From NCBI GenBank assembly GCA_902778565.1, contig CACYYH010000011.1, forward strand, positions 1 to 39,931: a stretch of DNA of 39,931 nucleotides, read 5' to 3'. A model generated the notes under the pieces. The model made no database searches. It was given only the letters and a program-made list of their open reading frames with translations, and was not told the DNA's origin. Numbering within the stretch: position 1 is the stretch's first letter; every line of letters starts with the position of its first letter. Of this stretch, positions 29,484-38,640 are shown in pieces. The DNA comes from an uncultured Eubacteriales bacterium. Its GTDB lineage: Bacteria > Bacillota > Clostridia > Peptostreptococcales > Anaerovoracaceae. A program made the translations under genes and the position numbers.

Positions 29484-31421
29484 ATGATCGTATTGTCAGC
29501 CAACAAGTTAACAAAGGCCTACGGTACAGACGTGGTGCTGGAGGACGCTTCTTTTGCTGTTAATGCCGGAGACAGAGTAGGCATCATCGGCAGGAACGGA
29601 GCGGGAAAGACTACCCTTCTGAACATTCTCTCCGGAGAATGGGAATCTACGGAAGGGGAGTTTTTTGTGTCTCAGGACTCTACGATCGGCTATCTCAAGC
29701 AGAGGGACAACTTCTTCAGATCGGATACTGTGATCAAGGCCATAGATGCCATCTACAAAGACATTCACCGGGTAGAGGATGAACTGGACAAGGTCACTCA
29801 GGCGATCGAAGAGTGCAGGGAAAAAGGCAGTGAGCCGGAGGCTGAACTCATATTCAGACTGGACAGCCTGCACAACGAATACGAGAGGCTGGGAGGCTAT
29901 ACCTACAAGTCGGAGATGACAGGGGTGCTTACCTCCATGGCTTTCGGACCTGAGGACTACGAAAAGAAGATAGCGGAGCTTTCCGGAGGAGAGAGGACAA
30001 GGCTGGCTCTTGCGGCGCTTCTCCTGGAAAAACCGGACATCCTGCTTCTGGACGAGCCCACCAACCATCTGGATATCGATACCCTGAAATGGCTTGAACA
30101 GTATCTGGCAGCCTACAAAGGCACCGTGCTCATAGTGTCCCATGACAGGTATTTCCTGGATAAAGTGGTCAACAGGATATTTGAAGTCGAGCATAAGCAT
30201 CTGTACTCATATAAAGGAAGCTATTCCGCTTATGCAGAGCAGAAGCGCATCAGGCGGGAGTCTGAACTGAAAGCGTATAACAACCAGCAGAGGGAGATAC
30301 GCCGCCAGGAGGACATGATCCGCATAATGATGGAGCACAACACCGAACATCTGGTGAAGAGAGCCCAGTCAAGAGTAAAAAGGCTGGCCATGATAGACAG
30401 GCTGGAAAAGCCTGAAGAGGACAACGCCAGAATGAAGTTCCGTTTCAAACAGGACTTCAAGTCCGGAAACGACGTGGTGATGGCGGAAGATTTGGGAAAG
30501 ACACTCTATGACAGACTTCCCTACAGACATCTTTTCTCTCACGTGAACTTCGATATCAAGCGTGGTGAAAAGATCTGCATCCTCGGCCCCAACGGCGTGG
30601 GAAAGACCACGCTGCTCAGAATGCTTCTGGGTGAACTCAAACCCACGGAAGGAAGGATCAAGCTGGGAACGAACGTGGCCTTCGGCTACTACGATCAGGG
30701 ACAGCAGATGCTTCACGATGATCTGAACGTGCTGGAGGAACTGAGGGATTCATATCACTTATATAACGATACGGAGCTCAGGTCGCTACTGGGAAGGTTC
30801 CTCTTCAGAGGAGAGGACGTTTTCCTGAACGTCGGATCTCTTTCCGGAGGTGAAAAGGCAAGGCTTACCCTGGTGAAGCTCATGATGAGCGGTGCGAATA
30901 CTCTGATCCTGGACGAGCCCACGAACCACATGGACATCGAATCCAAGGAAGTGTTTGAAGAGGCCCTTCAGGAATTTGAAGGAACTGCCATCATAGTATC
31001 CCATGACAGATATTTCCTTCAGAAGATCCCCACCAGGATACTTGAACTGACTCCGGACGGGATGGTGGAGTATCTTGGAAAGTACGATTACTACCTTGAA
31101 AGAAAGGCCATGGAAGAAAACGCCGCTGCCAGAGAGAAGACGCCCTCTGTGAGCGCTTCAGAAGGCCTTACGATCAAGGAAGAACGTGCACTGAAGAAAG
31201 CCGCCGAAGCCGAGGAAAGACGCCGTAAACGCGAAATAGAGGGCCTGGAAGCGGAGATAGAAAATCTTGAAGAGAAGATCGCGGAAATCGAAGCAGAAAT
31301 GCAGAAGCCTGAGAACCTTTCGGATTTCAGCAAGCTGGCTGAACTCAGCAAAGAGATGACAAAACTCAGGGAAGAACTTGATTCAGCCTATGCTAAATGG
31401 GAAGGCCTTCAGGAGCTTTGA
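29484..31421 (+). CDS. ABC-F family ATPase, ribosome-associated type
   Basis: A 645-residue cytoplasmic protein with two ABC domains and no membrane segments. Walker A motifs are GRNGAGKT (36-43) and GPNGVGKT. The signatures are LSGGERTRLALA and LSGGEKARLTLV, each followed by DEPTNH. The linker between the two domains is the P-site tRNA-interaction region of ABC-F proteins, and a charged coiled coil covers about residues 560-645. Members release stalled ribosomes or protect against ribosome-binding drugs. Its place behind t6A genes suggests a housekeeping translation factor (Uup/YfmR/YdiF-like) rather than a resistance gene, but the subfamily cannot be assigned safely. Confidence 0.93.
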   Translation: MIVLSANKLTKAYGTDVVLEDASFAVNAGDRVGIIGRNGAGKTTLLNILSGEWESTEGEFFVSQDSTIGYLKQRDNFFRSDTVIKAIDAIYKDIHRVEDELDKVTQAIEECREKGSEPEAELIFRLDSLHNEYERLGGYTYKSEMTGVLTSMAFGPEDYEKKIAELSGGERTRLALAALLLEKPDILLLDEPTNHLDIDTLKWLEQYLAAYKGTVLIVSHDRYFLDKVVNRIFEVEHKHLYSYKGSYSAYAEQKRIRRESELKAYNNQQREIRRQEDMIRIMMEHNTEHLVKRAQSRVKRLAMIDRLEKPEEDNARMKFRFKQDFKSGNDVVMAEDLGKTLYDRLPYRHLFSHVNFDIKRGEKICILGPNGVGKTTLLRMLLGELKPTEGRIKLGTNVAFGYYDQGQQMLHDDLNVLEELRDSYHLYNDTELRSLLGRFLFRGEDVFLNVGSLSGGEKARLTLVKLMMSGANTLILDEPTNHMDIESKEVFEEALQEFEGTAIIVSHDRYFLQKIPTRILELTPDGMVEYLGKYDYYLERKAMEENAAAREKTPSVSASEGLTIKEERALKKAAEAEERRRKREIEGLEAEIENLEEKIAEIEAEMQKPENLSDFSKLAELSKEMTKLREELDSAYAKWEGLQEL

Positions 31422-31471
31422 TATAACCAAAACATATAGCAAGAAAAACATATAATTAATTTTATTTTTGC

Positions 31472-31500
31472 TTGCATATTGATTATAAGATTAGTATAAT
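31472..31500 (+). promoter_or_regulatory. Promoter of acpP
   Basis: TTGCAT (31472-31477), a 17-bp spacer and TATAAT (31495-31500). Confidence 0.8.
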
Positions 31501-31551
31501 AACCATTGTTAAACAAGCAATGTATATACATTGGCTTTTCAGGAGGTAAAA

Positions 31552-31779
31552 ATGGTTTTTGATAAGATCAAAGAAATTATCATTGAACAGCTTCAGGTTG
31601 AAGAATCTGAAATCACTATGGATACGAATCTTATGAAGGATCTAAGCGCTGACTCTCTTGACGCCGTTGAGATCATAATGGCCATCGAGGACGAGTACGG
31701 CATCGAGATTCCTGATGAGGAGGCAGAAACTATCCAGACTGTAGCAGATCTGGTTAGATTTGTAGAAGAAAATAAATAA
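31552..31779 (+). CDS. acpP: Acyl carrier protein
   Basis: A 75-residue acidic helical protein with the phosphopantetheine serine Ser35 in ADSLDAVEIIMAIED. It carries acyl chains in fatty acid synthesis. The ATG at 31552 is chosen because AGGAGG lies five bases upstream. A TTG 21 bases earlier is in frame but would place that site inside the gene. It has its own promoter and is followed after 39 bases by rex. No fatty acid synthesis genes are adjacent. Confidence 0.96.
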   Translation: MVFDKIKEIIIEQLQVEESEITMDTNLMKDLSADSLDAVEIIMAIEDEYGIEIPDEEAETIQTVADLVRFVEENK

Positions 31780-31818
31780 CCCAAACAAAAAAAGGACGAC
31801 TAGCAACAGGTAAAGGCA

Positions 31819-32448
31819 ATGAAACAGACAAAAGTGATCTCCAAGGCAGTAATCAAGAGGCTTCCCAGGTATAGACGTTATCTTGGAGAACTGAAGAAGA
31901 GGGGAGTTGAAAAGATCTCTTCTAAGGATTTATCGGAACTAATCGGCTATACTGCATCTCAGATCAGACAGGATCTCAACAACTTCGGAGGATTCGGACA
32001 GCAGGGTTACGGTTACAGTGTAGAGAATCTTTATAAAGAGATCAGTAACATCCTTGGTCTGAACAAGGAGTATAAAACAGTAATTGTGGGCTATGGAAGA
32101 CTCGGCCAGGCTATGGCCAGCTACATAGATAAAAACGAGAAGCAGTTCCGCATTGCCGGCATATTCGATGTCAGTGACAAGGTAGTAAACGAGGTCTTCA
32201 AGAATGCTCAGGTTTATGCATTCAATGACCTGAAAGAATTTGTTGTTGAAAACGACATCGAGATCGCCGTGATCACCGTGCCGAGAGAGAAGGGACAGGT
32301 AGTCGCAGATACTCTGGTAGAAGCCGGAATCAAGGGAATCTGGAACTTCTCTTCTGTAGATCTTGAGCTTCCTGACAACGTGTGCGTTGAAAACGTTCAC
32401 ATGTCAGACAGCCTCCACGCGCTGGCTTATTACATGAAAGACAAATAA
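31819..32448 (+). CDS. rex: Redox-sensing transcriptional repressor Rex
   Basis: A 209-residue repressor. The N-terminal winged helix contains VIKRLPRYRRYLGELKKRGV and SQIRQDLNNFGGFGQQGYGY, both Rex hallmarks. A Rossmann domain follows with VIVGYGRLGQA (GYGRLG at 91-96). Rex senses the NADH/NAD+ ratio and in clostridia represses fermentation and hydrogen-metabolism genes, so the hydrogenase operon and ferredoxin in this window are plausible targets. The ribosome-binding site is weak (AGGTAAAGGC). Confidence 0.97.
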   Translation: MKQTKVISKAVIKRLPRYRRYLGELKKRGVEKISSKDLSELIGYTASQIRQDLNNFGGFGQQGYGYSVENLYKEISNILGLNKEYKTVIVGYGRLGQAMASYIDKNEKQFRIAGIFDVSDKVVNEVFKNAQVYAFNDLKEFVVENDIEIAVITVPREKGQVVADTLVEAGIKGIWNFSSVDLELPDNVCVENVHMSDSLHALAYYMKDK

Positions 32449-32451
32449 AAA

Positions 32452-32472
32452 ACAACCGGCTTCAGCCGGTTG
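32452..32472. terminator. Bidirectional terminator between rex and ferredoxin genes
   Basis: ACAACCGGC / GCCGGTTGT, 9-bp stem with a TTCA loop, followed by TTTTTT on the plus strand and preceded by an A run that serves the minus-strand gene. Confidence 0.93.
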
Positions 32473-32494
32473 TTTTTTTCTTAATTGTAAATGA

Positions 32495-32665
32495 TTAAGC
32501 TTCTACGGGTGCTTCTACAGGGCAAGCTCCTGCGCAAGCTCCGCAATCGATGCAGGTATCTGCGTCGATAACATAGATGCCTTCGCCCTCAGAGATAGCC
32601 TCTACAGGGCATTCAGCTGCACAAGCTCCACATGCGATGCAAGCATCAGTAATTTTATAAGCCAT
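32495..32665 (-). CDS. 2[4Fe-4S] ferredoxin, clostridial type
   Basis: A 56-residue electron carrier with two CxxCxxCxxxCP motifs, Cys9/12/15/19 and Cys38/41/44/48. It should carry low-potential electrons between pyruvate:ferredoxin oxidoreductase, hydrogenase and similar enzymes. The ATG at 32665 has GGAGG seven bases upstream. An ATG 21 bases further back is in frame but lacks a site. It is divergent from the P-loop/Asp23-like gene. Confidence 0.96.
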   Translation of the reverse strand: MAYKITDACIACGACAAECPVEAISEGEGIYVIDADTCIDCGACAGACPVEAPVEA

Positions 32666-32707
32666 AGTTTTTCCTCCTACATACACATAAGATATCTTAC
32701 AGACTGT

Positions 32708-32735
32708 ATTATATCAAATCTTTTCAAAAAGTAAA
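32708..32735 (-). promoter_or_regulatory. Promoter of the ferredoxin gene
   Basis: Minus strand TTTACT (32730-32735), a 16-bp spacer ending in TGA and TATAAT (32708-32713), an extended -10 promoter. Confidence 0.7.
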
Positions 32736-32749
32736 GAGCATTTTTTATT

Positions 32750-33601
32750 ATGGAAATATATACACTCACAGGACCTTCCGGCACCGGTAAAAGCTACCGC
32801 GCCATGGACATCTGCAAACAATATAATATCGACGGAGTTATCGATGACGGTCTTTTCATCTACAAAGGCATGGTGACGGCAGGAGAGTCTGCCAAGCGTT
32901 GTGAGACCAAGATCGGAGCAGTGAAGGCTGCCATCTTCAAGGATGAAAAAAAGGCAAAGAAGGTCGCCCAGGCTATCCGCGCCAAAAGGCCGAAGTCCAT
33001 ACTGGTTCTGGGAACTTCCGATGCCATGGCCGATCTCATAATCGAGAGGCTGGATATAGACAGGCATAGGAAGAACAGGCTGAAAAAACCGGCTGAGATC
33101 CACAGGATATATATCGAAGACATCACCACCGAAGAAGAAAGAAAAGAAGCGGAGAAGCAGCGCAAGGCACACGGAAAACACGTTATCCCTGCGCCTGCTC
33201 TGGAACTTAAGAGATCCTTTGCCGGATACTTCCTGGATACTCTCGGACTCTTCAAAGGAAGGGCCCATGCCACGAACGAGCGAACTGTGGTCAGACCCAC
33301 CTACAGCTACTTCGGAGATTATATCCTGGCTGAAGGCGTGATCGGTGATATCTGCCGCATCGCAGCAGAGGATGATCCCGCCATCAACAGCGTGGTGCTG
33401 GTCACCCAGAATCCCTCACCGGAAGATTACATCATCAACGTAGCTGTGAAGATCAATTCGGGCTGCAGCCTTTGGGACGACGTGATGAAGTACCAGCAGA
33501 AGGTGAACGACGCAGTCGAATACATGACTGCTTTCAACGTGGCGGAAGTAAATATCGAAGTCAGAGGAATAGAGAATGACAAATACTCACATATTCTATA
33601 A
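32750..33601 (+). CDS. P-loop ATPase fused to an Asp23-like domain
   Basis: A 283-residue protein. The N-terminus has a Walker A motif GPSGTGKS (8-15) in a nucleotide-binding domain of about 110 residues (to ILVLGTSDAMADLIIERL). A lysine- and glutamate-rich stretch follows. From about residue 185 the sequence YGD-YILAEGVIGDICRIAAEDD, INVAVKINSGC and DAVEYMTAFNVAEVNIEVRGI resembles the Asp23 (alkaline shock) family. I do not know a function for the combination. It overlaps the 8-oxoguanine glycosylase gene by 26 bases, so the two are translationally coupled. The ribosome-binding site is weak and no promoter was identified with confidence. Confidence 0.78.
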   Translation: MEIYTLTGPSGTGKSYRAMDICKQYNIDGVIDDGLFIYKGMVTAGESAKRCETKIGAVKAAIFKDEKKAKKVAQAIRAKRPKSILVLGTSDAMADLIIERLDIDRHRKNRLKKPAEIHRIYIEDITTEEERKEAEKQRKAHGKHVIPAPALELKRSFAGYFLDTLGLFKGRAHATNERTVVRPTYSYFGDYILAEGVIGDICRIAAEDDPAINSVVLVTQNPSPEDYIINVAVKINSGCSLWDDVMKYQQKVNDAVEYMTAFNVAEVNIEVRGIENDKYSHIL

Positions 33602-34406
33602 CGTAAAAGATCTGGATCTCATGCAGACCTTCGAATGCGGCCAGTGCTTCAGATGGAACATGGAGGATGACGGCAGTTATACAGGTATCGCTCTGGAATA
33701 TCCTGCCAATATGAAACTGGTGGAGGGCATGCTGGTCATAGAAGGATACGGCAACCGGGAATTCTGGGAAGAATACATGGATCTGGACAGCGATTATGAG
33801 GAGATGCAGAAGGCCATTTGCAAAGGAGAATGTTGTGTCCTTCCGGAAGCTGTAAAGGCAGGCTCAGGTATAAGGATCCTGCGCCAGGATCTCTGGGAGA
33901 CCGTGGTGGACTTCATCATTTCCCAGAACAACAACATCCCCAGGATCAAGGGCTGTATCGAAAAGCTTTCCGAACTCCACGGTGAATATGCCGGAGAGTT
34001 CCGGGGAAGGAAATGGTATGCTGTACCGACACCTGAAAAGCTGGCGTCTCTTACTGTGGAGGATCTGGCTCCCGTAAGGCTGGGCTACCGTGACAAGTAT
34101 CTCATAGAAACTGCACGCCGGTGGCTTGAGATGAGTCCTGAAGAGAGGCTGAACGTCGGATGCTTTACTGGCGTGGGTCCTAAAGTGGAATCCTGCATTA
34201 AGCTCTTTGGCATGCACGATCTGGAATCATTCCCCATAGACGTTTGGGTGAAGAGACTCATGAACCGTTTTTATGGCTTTGATGAGAAGGACAAGGCTGG
34301 CATGGATGATTTTGCGAAGGAGCATTTCGGCGAATACGCCGGGCTGGCTCAGCAGTATCTTTTCTACTATATACGCTGCCTTGATATGAATAAGGAAAAG
34401 AAGTGA
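33576..34406 (+). CDS. ogg: 8-oxoguanine DNA glycosylase/AP lyase (OGG type)
   Basis: A 276-residue helix-hairpin-helix glycosylase. The N-terminus has FECGQCFRW, the OGG-specific start. The catalytic lysine is Lys203 in GVGPKVESC and the catalytic aspartate is Asp222 in FPIDVWVKRL. FIISQNNNIPRIKGCIEKL is the family segment. It removes oxidised guanine from DNA and nicks the strand. The gene starts inside the preceding P-loop/Asp23-like gene. Confidence 0.95.
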   Translation: MTNTHIFYNVKDLDLMQTFECGQCFRWNMEDDGSYTGIALEYPANMKLVEGMLVIEGYGNREFWEEYMDLDSDYEEMQKAICKGECCVLPEAVKAGSGIRILRQDLWETVVDFIISQNNNIPRIKGCIEKLSELHGEYAGEFRGRKWYAVPTPEKLASLTVEDLAPVRLGYRDKYLIETARRWLEMSPEERLNVGCFTGVGPKVESCIKLFGMHDLESFPIDVWVKRLMNRFYGFDEKDKAGMDDFAKEHFGEYAGLAQQYLFYYIRCLDMNKEKK

Positions 34407-34435
34407 TTTTTCACAAAAAATCATAGTAAACCGTA

Positions 34436-34463
34436 TTGACATTAGGCGGTGTTTGGGTATAAT
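34436..34463 (+). promoter_or_regulatory. Promoter of groESL
   Basis: Perfect consensus TTGACA (34436-34441) and TATAAT (34458-34463) with a 16-bp spacer. Confidence 0.92.
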
Positions 34464-34471
34464 AGAATATG

Positions 34472-34498
34472 TTAGCACTCGAGATAAAAGAGTGCTAA
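34472..34498 (+). promoter_or_regulatory. CIRCE operator (HrcA site)
   Basis: TTAGCACTC-N9-GAGTGCTAA, an exact match to CIRCE, at the predicted start of the groESL transcript. HrcA binding represses groESL except in heat shock. The hrcA gene is not in this window. Confidence 0.97.
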
Positions 34499-34571
34499 AC
34501 AATCCCGGACAGGGAATCATGAAGTAAAAAATGAAAGCGCGGCTTTCAATGATCTATAAGGAGGAATTAAA

Positions 34572-34841
34572 ATGATCAGACCATTAGGTGCAAGAGTAGT
34601 CATCAAGAAGATCGAAGCAGAAGAAAAGACTCAGGGAGGTCTCATCCTTACTTCTCAGTCCAAGGAAGCTCCTCAGTATGCTGAAGTAATTGCAGTTGGA
34701 CCCGGAACCGAAGAGGAACCCATGGAAGTAAAGGTTGGCGACAAGGTCGTATTCTCAAAGTACGGCGGCACCGACATCAAGCACGAAGGCGAAGAGCTTA
34801 CAATCATGAGACAGAGCGACATCCTCGCTGTTATAGAATAA
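34572..34841 (+). CDS. groS: Co-chaperonin GroES
   Basis: An 89-residue co-chaperonin. IRPLGARVVIKKIEAEEKTQGG contains the mobile loop that contacts GroEL, and VGDKVVFSKYGGTDIKHEGEE is typical of the beta-barrel. It is slightly shorter than most GroES proteins but complete. AGGAGG precedes the ATG. It caps the GroEL ring in the cytoplasm and is controlled by CIRCE. Confidence 0.97.
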   Translation: MIRPLGARVVIKKIEAEEKTQGGLILTSQSKEAPQYAEVIAVGPGTEEEPMEVKVGDKVVFSKYGGTDIKHEGEELTIMRQSDILAVIE

Positions 34842-34857
34842 GTTATTGGAGGAATAA

Positions 34858-36501
<1,644 letters not shown>

Positions 36502-36511
36502 TTCCCGACGC

Positions 36512-36540
36512 TTGAAATATTCTGAATATAGTGATATAAT
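36512..36540 (+). promoter_or_regulatory. Promoter of the 36610 membrane protein gene, overlapping the groESL terminator
   Basis: TTGAAA (36512-36517), a 17-bp spacer ending in TGA and TATAAT (36535-36540). The -10 box lies in the left arm of the groESL terminator. Confidence 0.75.
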
Positions 36541-36569
36541 ACGGTCTGTATGGGCCGTATTATTTTTTT
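36536..36569 (+). terminator. Terminator of groESL
   Basis: ATAATACGG (36536-36544) pairs with CCGTATTAT (36555-36563), with a T run through 36569. Confidence 0.8.
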
Positions 36570-36609
36570 ATTTAAACGGTATTATAAAAAGGAAAGGGGA
36601 ATAATATTT

Positions 36610-37263
36610 ATGTATCCTAACGCACATGACGGTATCAAAAAAATTTATTTAGGAGAGGTCCTGAGTCTTATAGCAGTTGTAGTCGGCAGCATCGCAGGAA
36701 TTGCTGCAATTATCGGCTACAAGGTATCTGAAGCAGGAACAGATGAAATAGGCGCCAGCGCAGCCTTTGTCGGAGGAGGCATCGTAGTTGTCATTGCAGG
36801 TATTCTGGCCCTTGTAGCATTCATTCTCAATATTCTCGGAATCAGCAATGCTTCCAAGGATGAGCCTTTCTTCAGAAAAGCGATGTTATGGCTTATCATC
36901 GGCCTTATCGGTTCCATTGCCACAGGCATGACTAAGGAAGGCAGCGCTCTTAACCTTGCAGCAGATCTCGTTTATCAGATCGGACAGATCTTCGTAACTT
37001 TCTATGTTATTGACGGTGTTGTATCACTTGCACACAAGGTAGGAAGCTCAGAAGTTGCTGCTAAGGGAGCCAAACTTAAGAATATCATCATTGGAATTTA
37101 TGTCATCAGCCTGGTGCTCACCGTGATCTCTAAGTTCGTATCAGGAAGCGATACGATGACAGTTATCGCAGGTGTTCTCGCAGTTATAGCGCTTATTGCT
37201 ATGGTGATAGCATATTTCATGTATCTGAATCTCCTCTCAAGAGCAAAACAGATGCTTGCATAA
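36610..37263 (+). CDS. Multi-span membrane protein of unknown function
   Basis: A 217-residue protein with about five to six hydrophobic segments (near residues 14-35, 50-75, 89-105, 120-140, 155-175 and 182-207) and no catalytic motif that I recognise. The ATG at 36610 is chosen because GGAAAGGGG lies upstream. An in-frame ATG at 36550 would start inside the groESL terminator. It has its own promoter and terminator and so is a single-gene unit. Confidence 0.75.
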   Translation: MYPNAHDGIKKIYLGEVLSLIAVVVGSIAGIAAIIGYKVSEAGTDEIGASAAFVGGGIVVVIAGILALVAFILNILGISNASKDEPFFRKAMLWLIIGLIGSIATGMTKEGSALNLAADLVYQIGQIFVTFYVIDGVVSLAHKVGSSEVAAKGAKLKNIIIGIYVISLVLTVISKFVSGSDTMTVIAGVLAVIALIAMVIAYFMYLNLLSRAKQMLA

Positions 37264-37279
37264 AGATTTAGAATCAACG

Positions 37280-37301
37280 ACCCGCCTTAGGGCGGGTTTT
37301 T
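37280..37301 (+). terminator. Terminator of the membrane protein gene
   Basis: ACCCGCC-TTAG-GGCGGGT followed by TTTTGTTTTTT, a strong intrinsic terminator. Confidence 0.93.
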
Positions 37302-37312
37302 GTTTTTTGCCG

Positions 37313-37341
37313 TTGACATACTGATATCAAAATGATATCAT
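37313..37341 (+). promoter_or_regulatory. Promoter of the SPFH/ribbon-helix-helix operon
   Basis: Perfect TTGACA (37313-37318), a 17-bp spacer ending in TGA and TATCAT (37336-37341). Confidence 0.85.
37322..37340. promoter_or_regulatory. Tandem TGATATCA palindromes, candidate operator
   Basis: Two perfect copies of the 8-bp palindrome TGATATCA (37322-37329 and 37333-37340), 11 bp centre to centre, cover the promoter spacer and -10 box. Bound protein would block the promoter. Tandem short palindromes one helical turn apart are the kind of site bound by ribbon-helix-helix repressors, and one is encoded in this operon. Confidence 0.5.
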
Positions 37342-37388
37342 ATTGATGTAAGAAAACAAACCTTGTTTTAACTAAGGAGGAAATAAAA

Positions 37389-38399
37389 ATGGAAGAAAGA
37401 ATCATAAGCGGTAAGAAAAACGGCATGTTGATGCTCATACTTACCATTTTGCTGCTTATTGCAGGCTTTATACTTATCTTTTTAGGTATAGCGATAAACC
37501 CGTTTCTGATAGTTCTCGGGATACTCATCTTTTGCTTCGGCTGGATCCCTTTTCTGGGACTTAAGGTGATCAAACCTCAGGAAGCTCTGGTGCTCACGCT
37601 CTTTGGCAAATATTACGGAACTCTCAAGGGCGAAGGATTCTATTTCGTAAATCCTTTCTGCACATCCGTGAACCCTGCGGCATCTACCAAGCTCAGCCAG
37701 TCCGGAGACGTTGACGGCGGGAAGAAGAGCCCCTTCACTTTAAGCCTCAGCACTCCTGAAGGAACCCAGAACGTGAAACTTAAATCCAAGAAGATCTCCA
37801 TGAAGATAATGACTTTATCAAACAGCAGACAGAAGATAAACGACTGTCTCGGTAATCCTGTTGAGATCGGGATCGCCGTAACATGGAGAGTGATCGATAC
37901 GTATAAGGCGGTATTCGACGTTGACAACTATAAGGAATACCTCAGCCTTCAGTGTGATGCGGCTCTGAGAAACATCGTAAGGCTTTATCCCTATGACGTG
38001 GCTCAGAACGTGGACACCACAGGAGACGGCAAGGCGGATGAAGGAAGCCTGAGAGGATCATCCGAGGTCGTTGCCCAAAGGATCAAGGAAGAGATCCAGT
38101 CCAAGGTAAACGAAGCAGGTCTTGAAATAATTGAAGCCAGAATAACATACCTCGCTTATGCACCTGAGATCGCAGCCGTTATGCTTCAGAGACAGCAGGC
38201 ATCCGCTATCGTCGATGCCAGGGCAATGATCGTGGACGGAGCAGTAGGCATGGTTAAAATGGCTCTTGAAAAACTCAACGAAGATGATATAGTTGAACTG
38301 GACGAAGAAAGAAAGGCAGCTATGGTATCCAACCTTCTGGTAGTGCTCTGTGGCAATCACGATGCACAGCCTGTGGTAAATTCCGGCTCGCTTTATTGA
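37389..38399 (+). CDS. SPFH/Band 7 (prohibitin-like) membrane protein
   Basis: A 336-residue protein with two N-terminal hydrophobic segments (about 13-35 and 38-58) followed by an SPFH domain: LKVIKPQEALVLTLFGKYYGTL, GFYFVNPF, VTWRVIDTYKAVFDVDNYKEYL and an alanine/glutamate-rich helical part with QRQQASAIVDAR. Such proteins form membrane-associated oligomers, often with proteases or in membrane microdomains. AAGGAGG lies just upstream of the ATG. It is followed after 18 bases by a ribbon-helix-helix gene. Confidence 0.93.
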   Translation: MEERIISGKKNGMLMLILTILLLIAGFILIFLGIAINPFLIVLGILIFCFGWIPFLGLKVIKPQEALVLTLFGKYYGTLKGEGFYFVNPFCTSVNPAASTKLSQSGDVDGGKKSPFTLSLSTPEGTQNVKLKSKKISMKIMTLSNSRQKINDCLGNPVEIGIAVTWRVIDTYKAVFDVDNYKEYLSLQCDAALRNIVRLYPYDVAQNVDTTGDGKADEGSLRGSSEVVAQRIKEEIQSKVNEAGLEIIEARITYLAYAPEIAAVMLQRQQASAIVDARAMIVDGAVGMVKMALEKLNEDDIVELDEERKAAMVSNLLVVLCGNHDAQPVVNSGSLY

Positions 38400-38417
38400 T
38401 AATAGAGGAACAGACTA

Positions 38418-38624
38418 ATGGCTGAAAAGAAGCAAGTGCCTCTGAGAATATCGGAGCAGCTCTTCAAGGACATATCAAGGTGGGCGGAGGATGACTTCAG
38501 GTCTATCAACGGTCAGATAGAGTATCTTCTTACGGAATGCGTCAAGCAGCATAAGAAGACGGGGGCATACGTCGGAAAAGACATAGATCCGGATCCGGAT
38601 TTCGACGTTAAGGACTTCGATTGA
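38418..38624 (+). CDS. Arc-like ribbon-helix-helix DNA-binding protein
   Basis: A 68-residue protein. The strand KKQVPLRIS, helix A (EQLFKDISRWAEDDF) and helix B (SINGQIEYLLTECVKQHKK) match the Arc/CopG-type fold, in which dimers insert a two-stranded ribbon into the major groove. An acidic tail rich in Asp and Pro follows. GAGGAA precedes the ATG. It is cotranscribed with the SPFH gene. The tandem palindromes over the operon promoter suggest that it may regulate its own operon, which is inference. Confidence 0.85.
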   Translation: MAEKKQVPLRISEQLFKDISRWAEDDFRSINGQIEYLLTECVKQHKKTGAYVGKDIDPDPDFDVKDFD

Positions 38625-38640
38625 AAAGAGGTTTGAATAA

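Noticed and set aside
29484-31421. Antibiotic-resistance ABC-F protein.
   Set aside because: Its context in a t6A housekeeping operon and the absence of resistance or mobile genes nearby favour a general translation factor.
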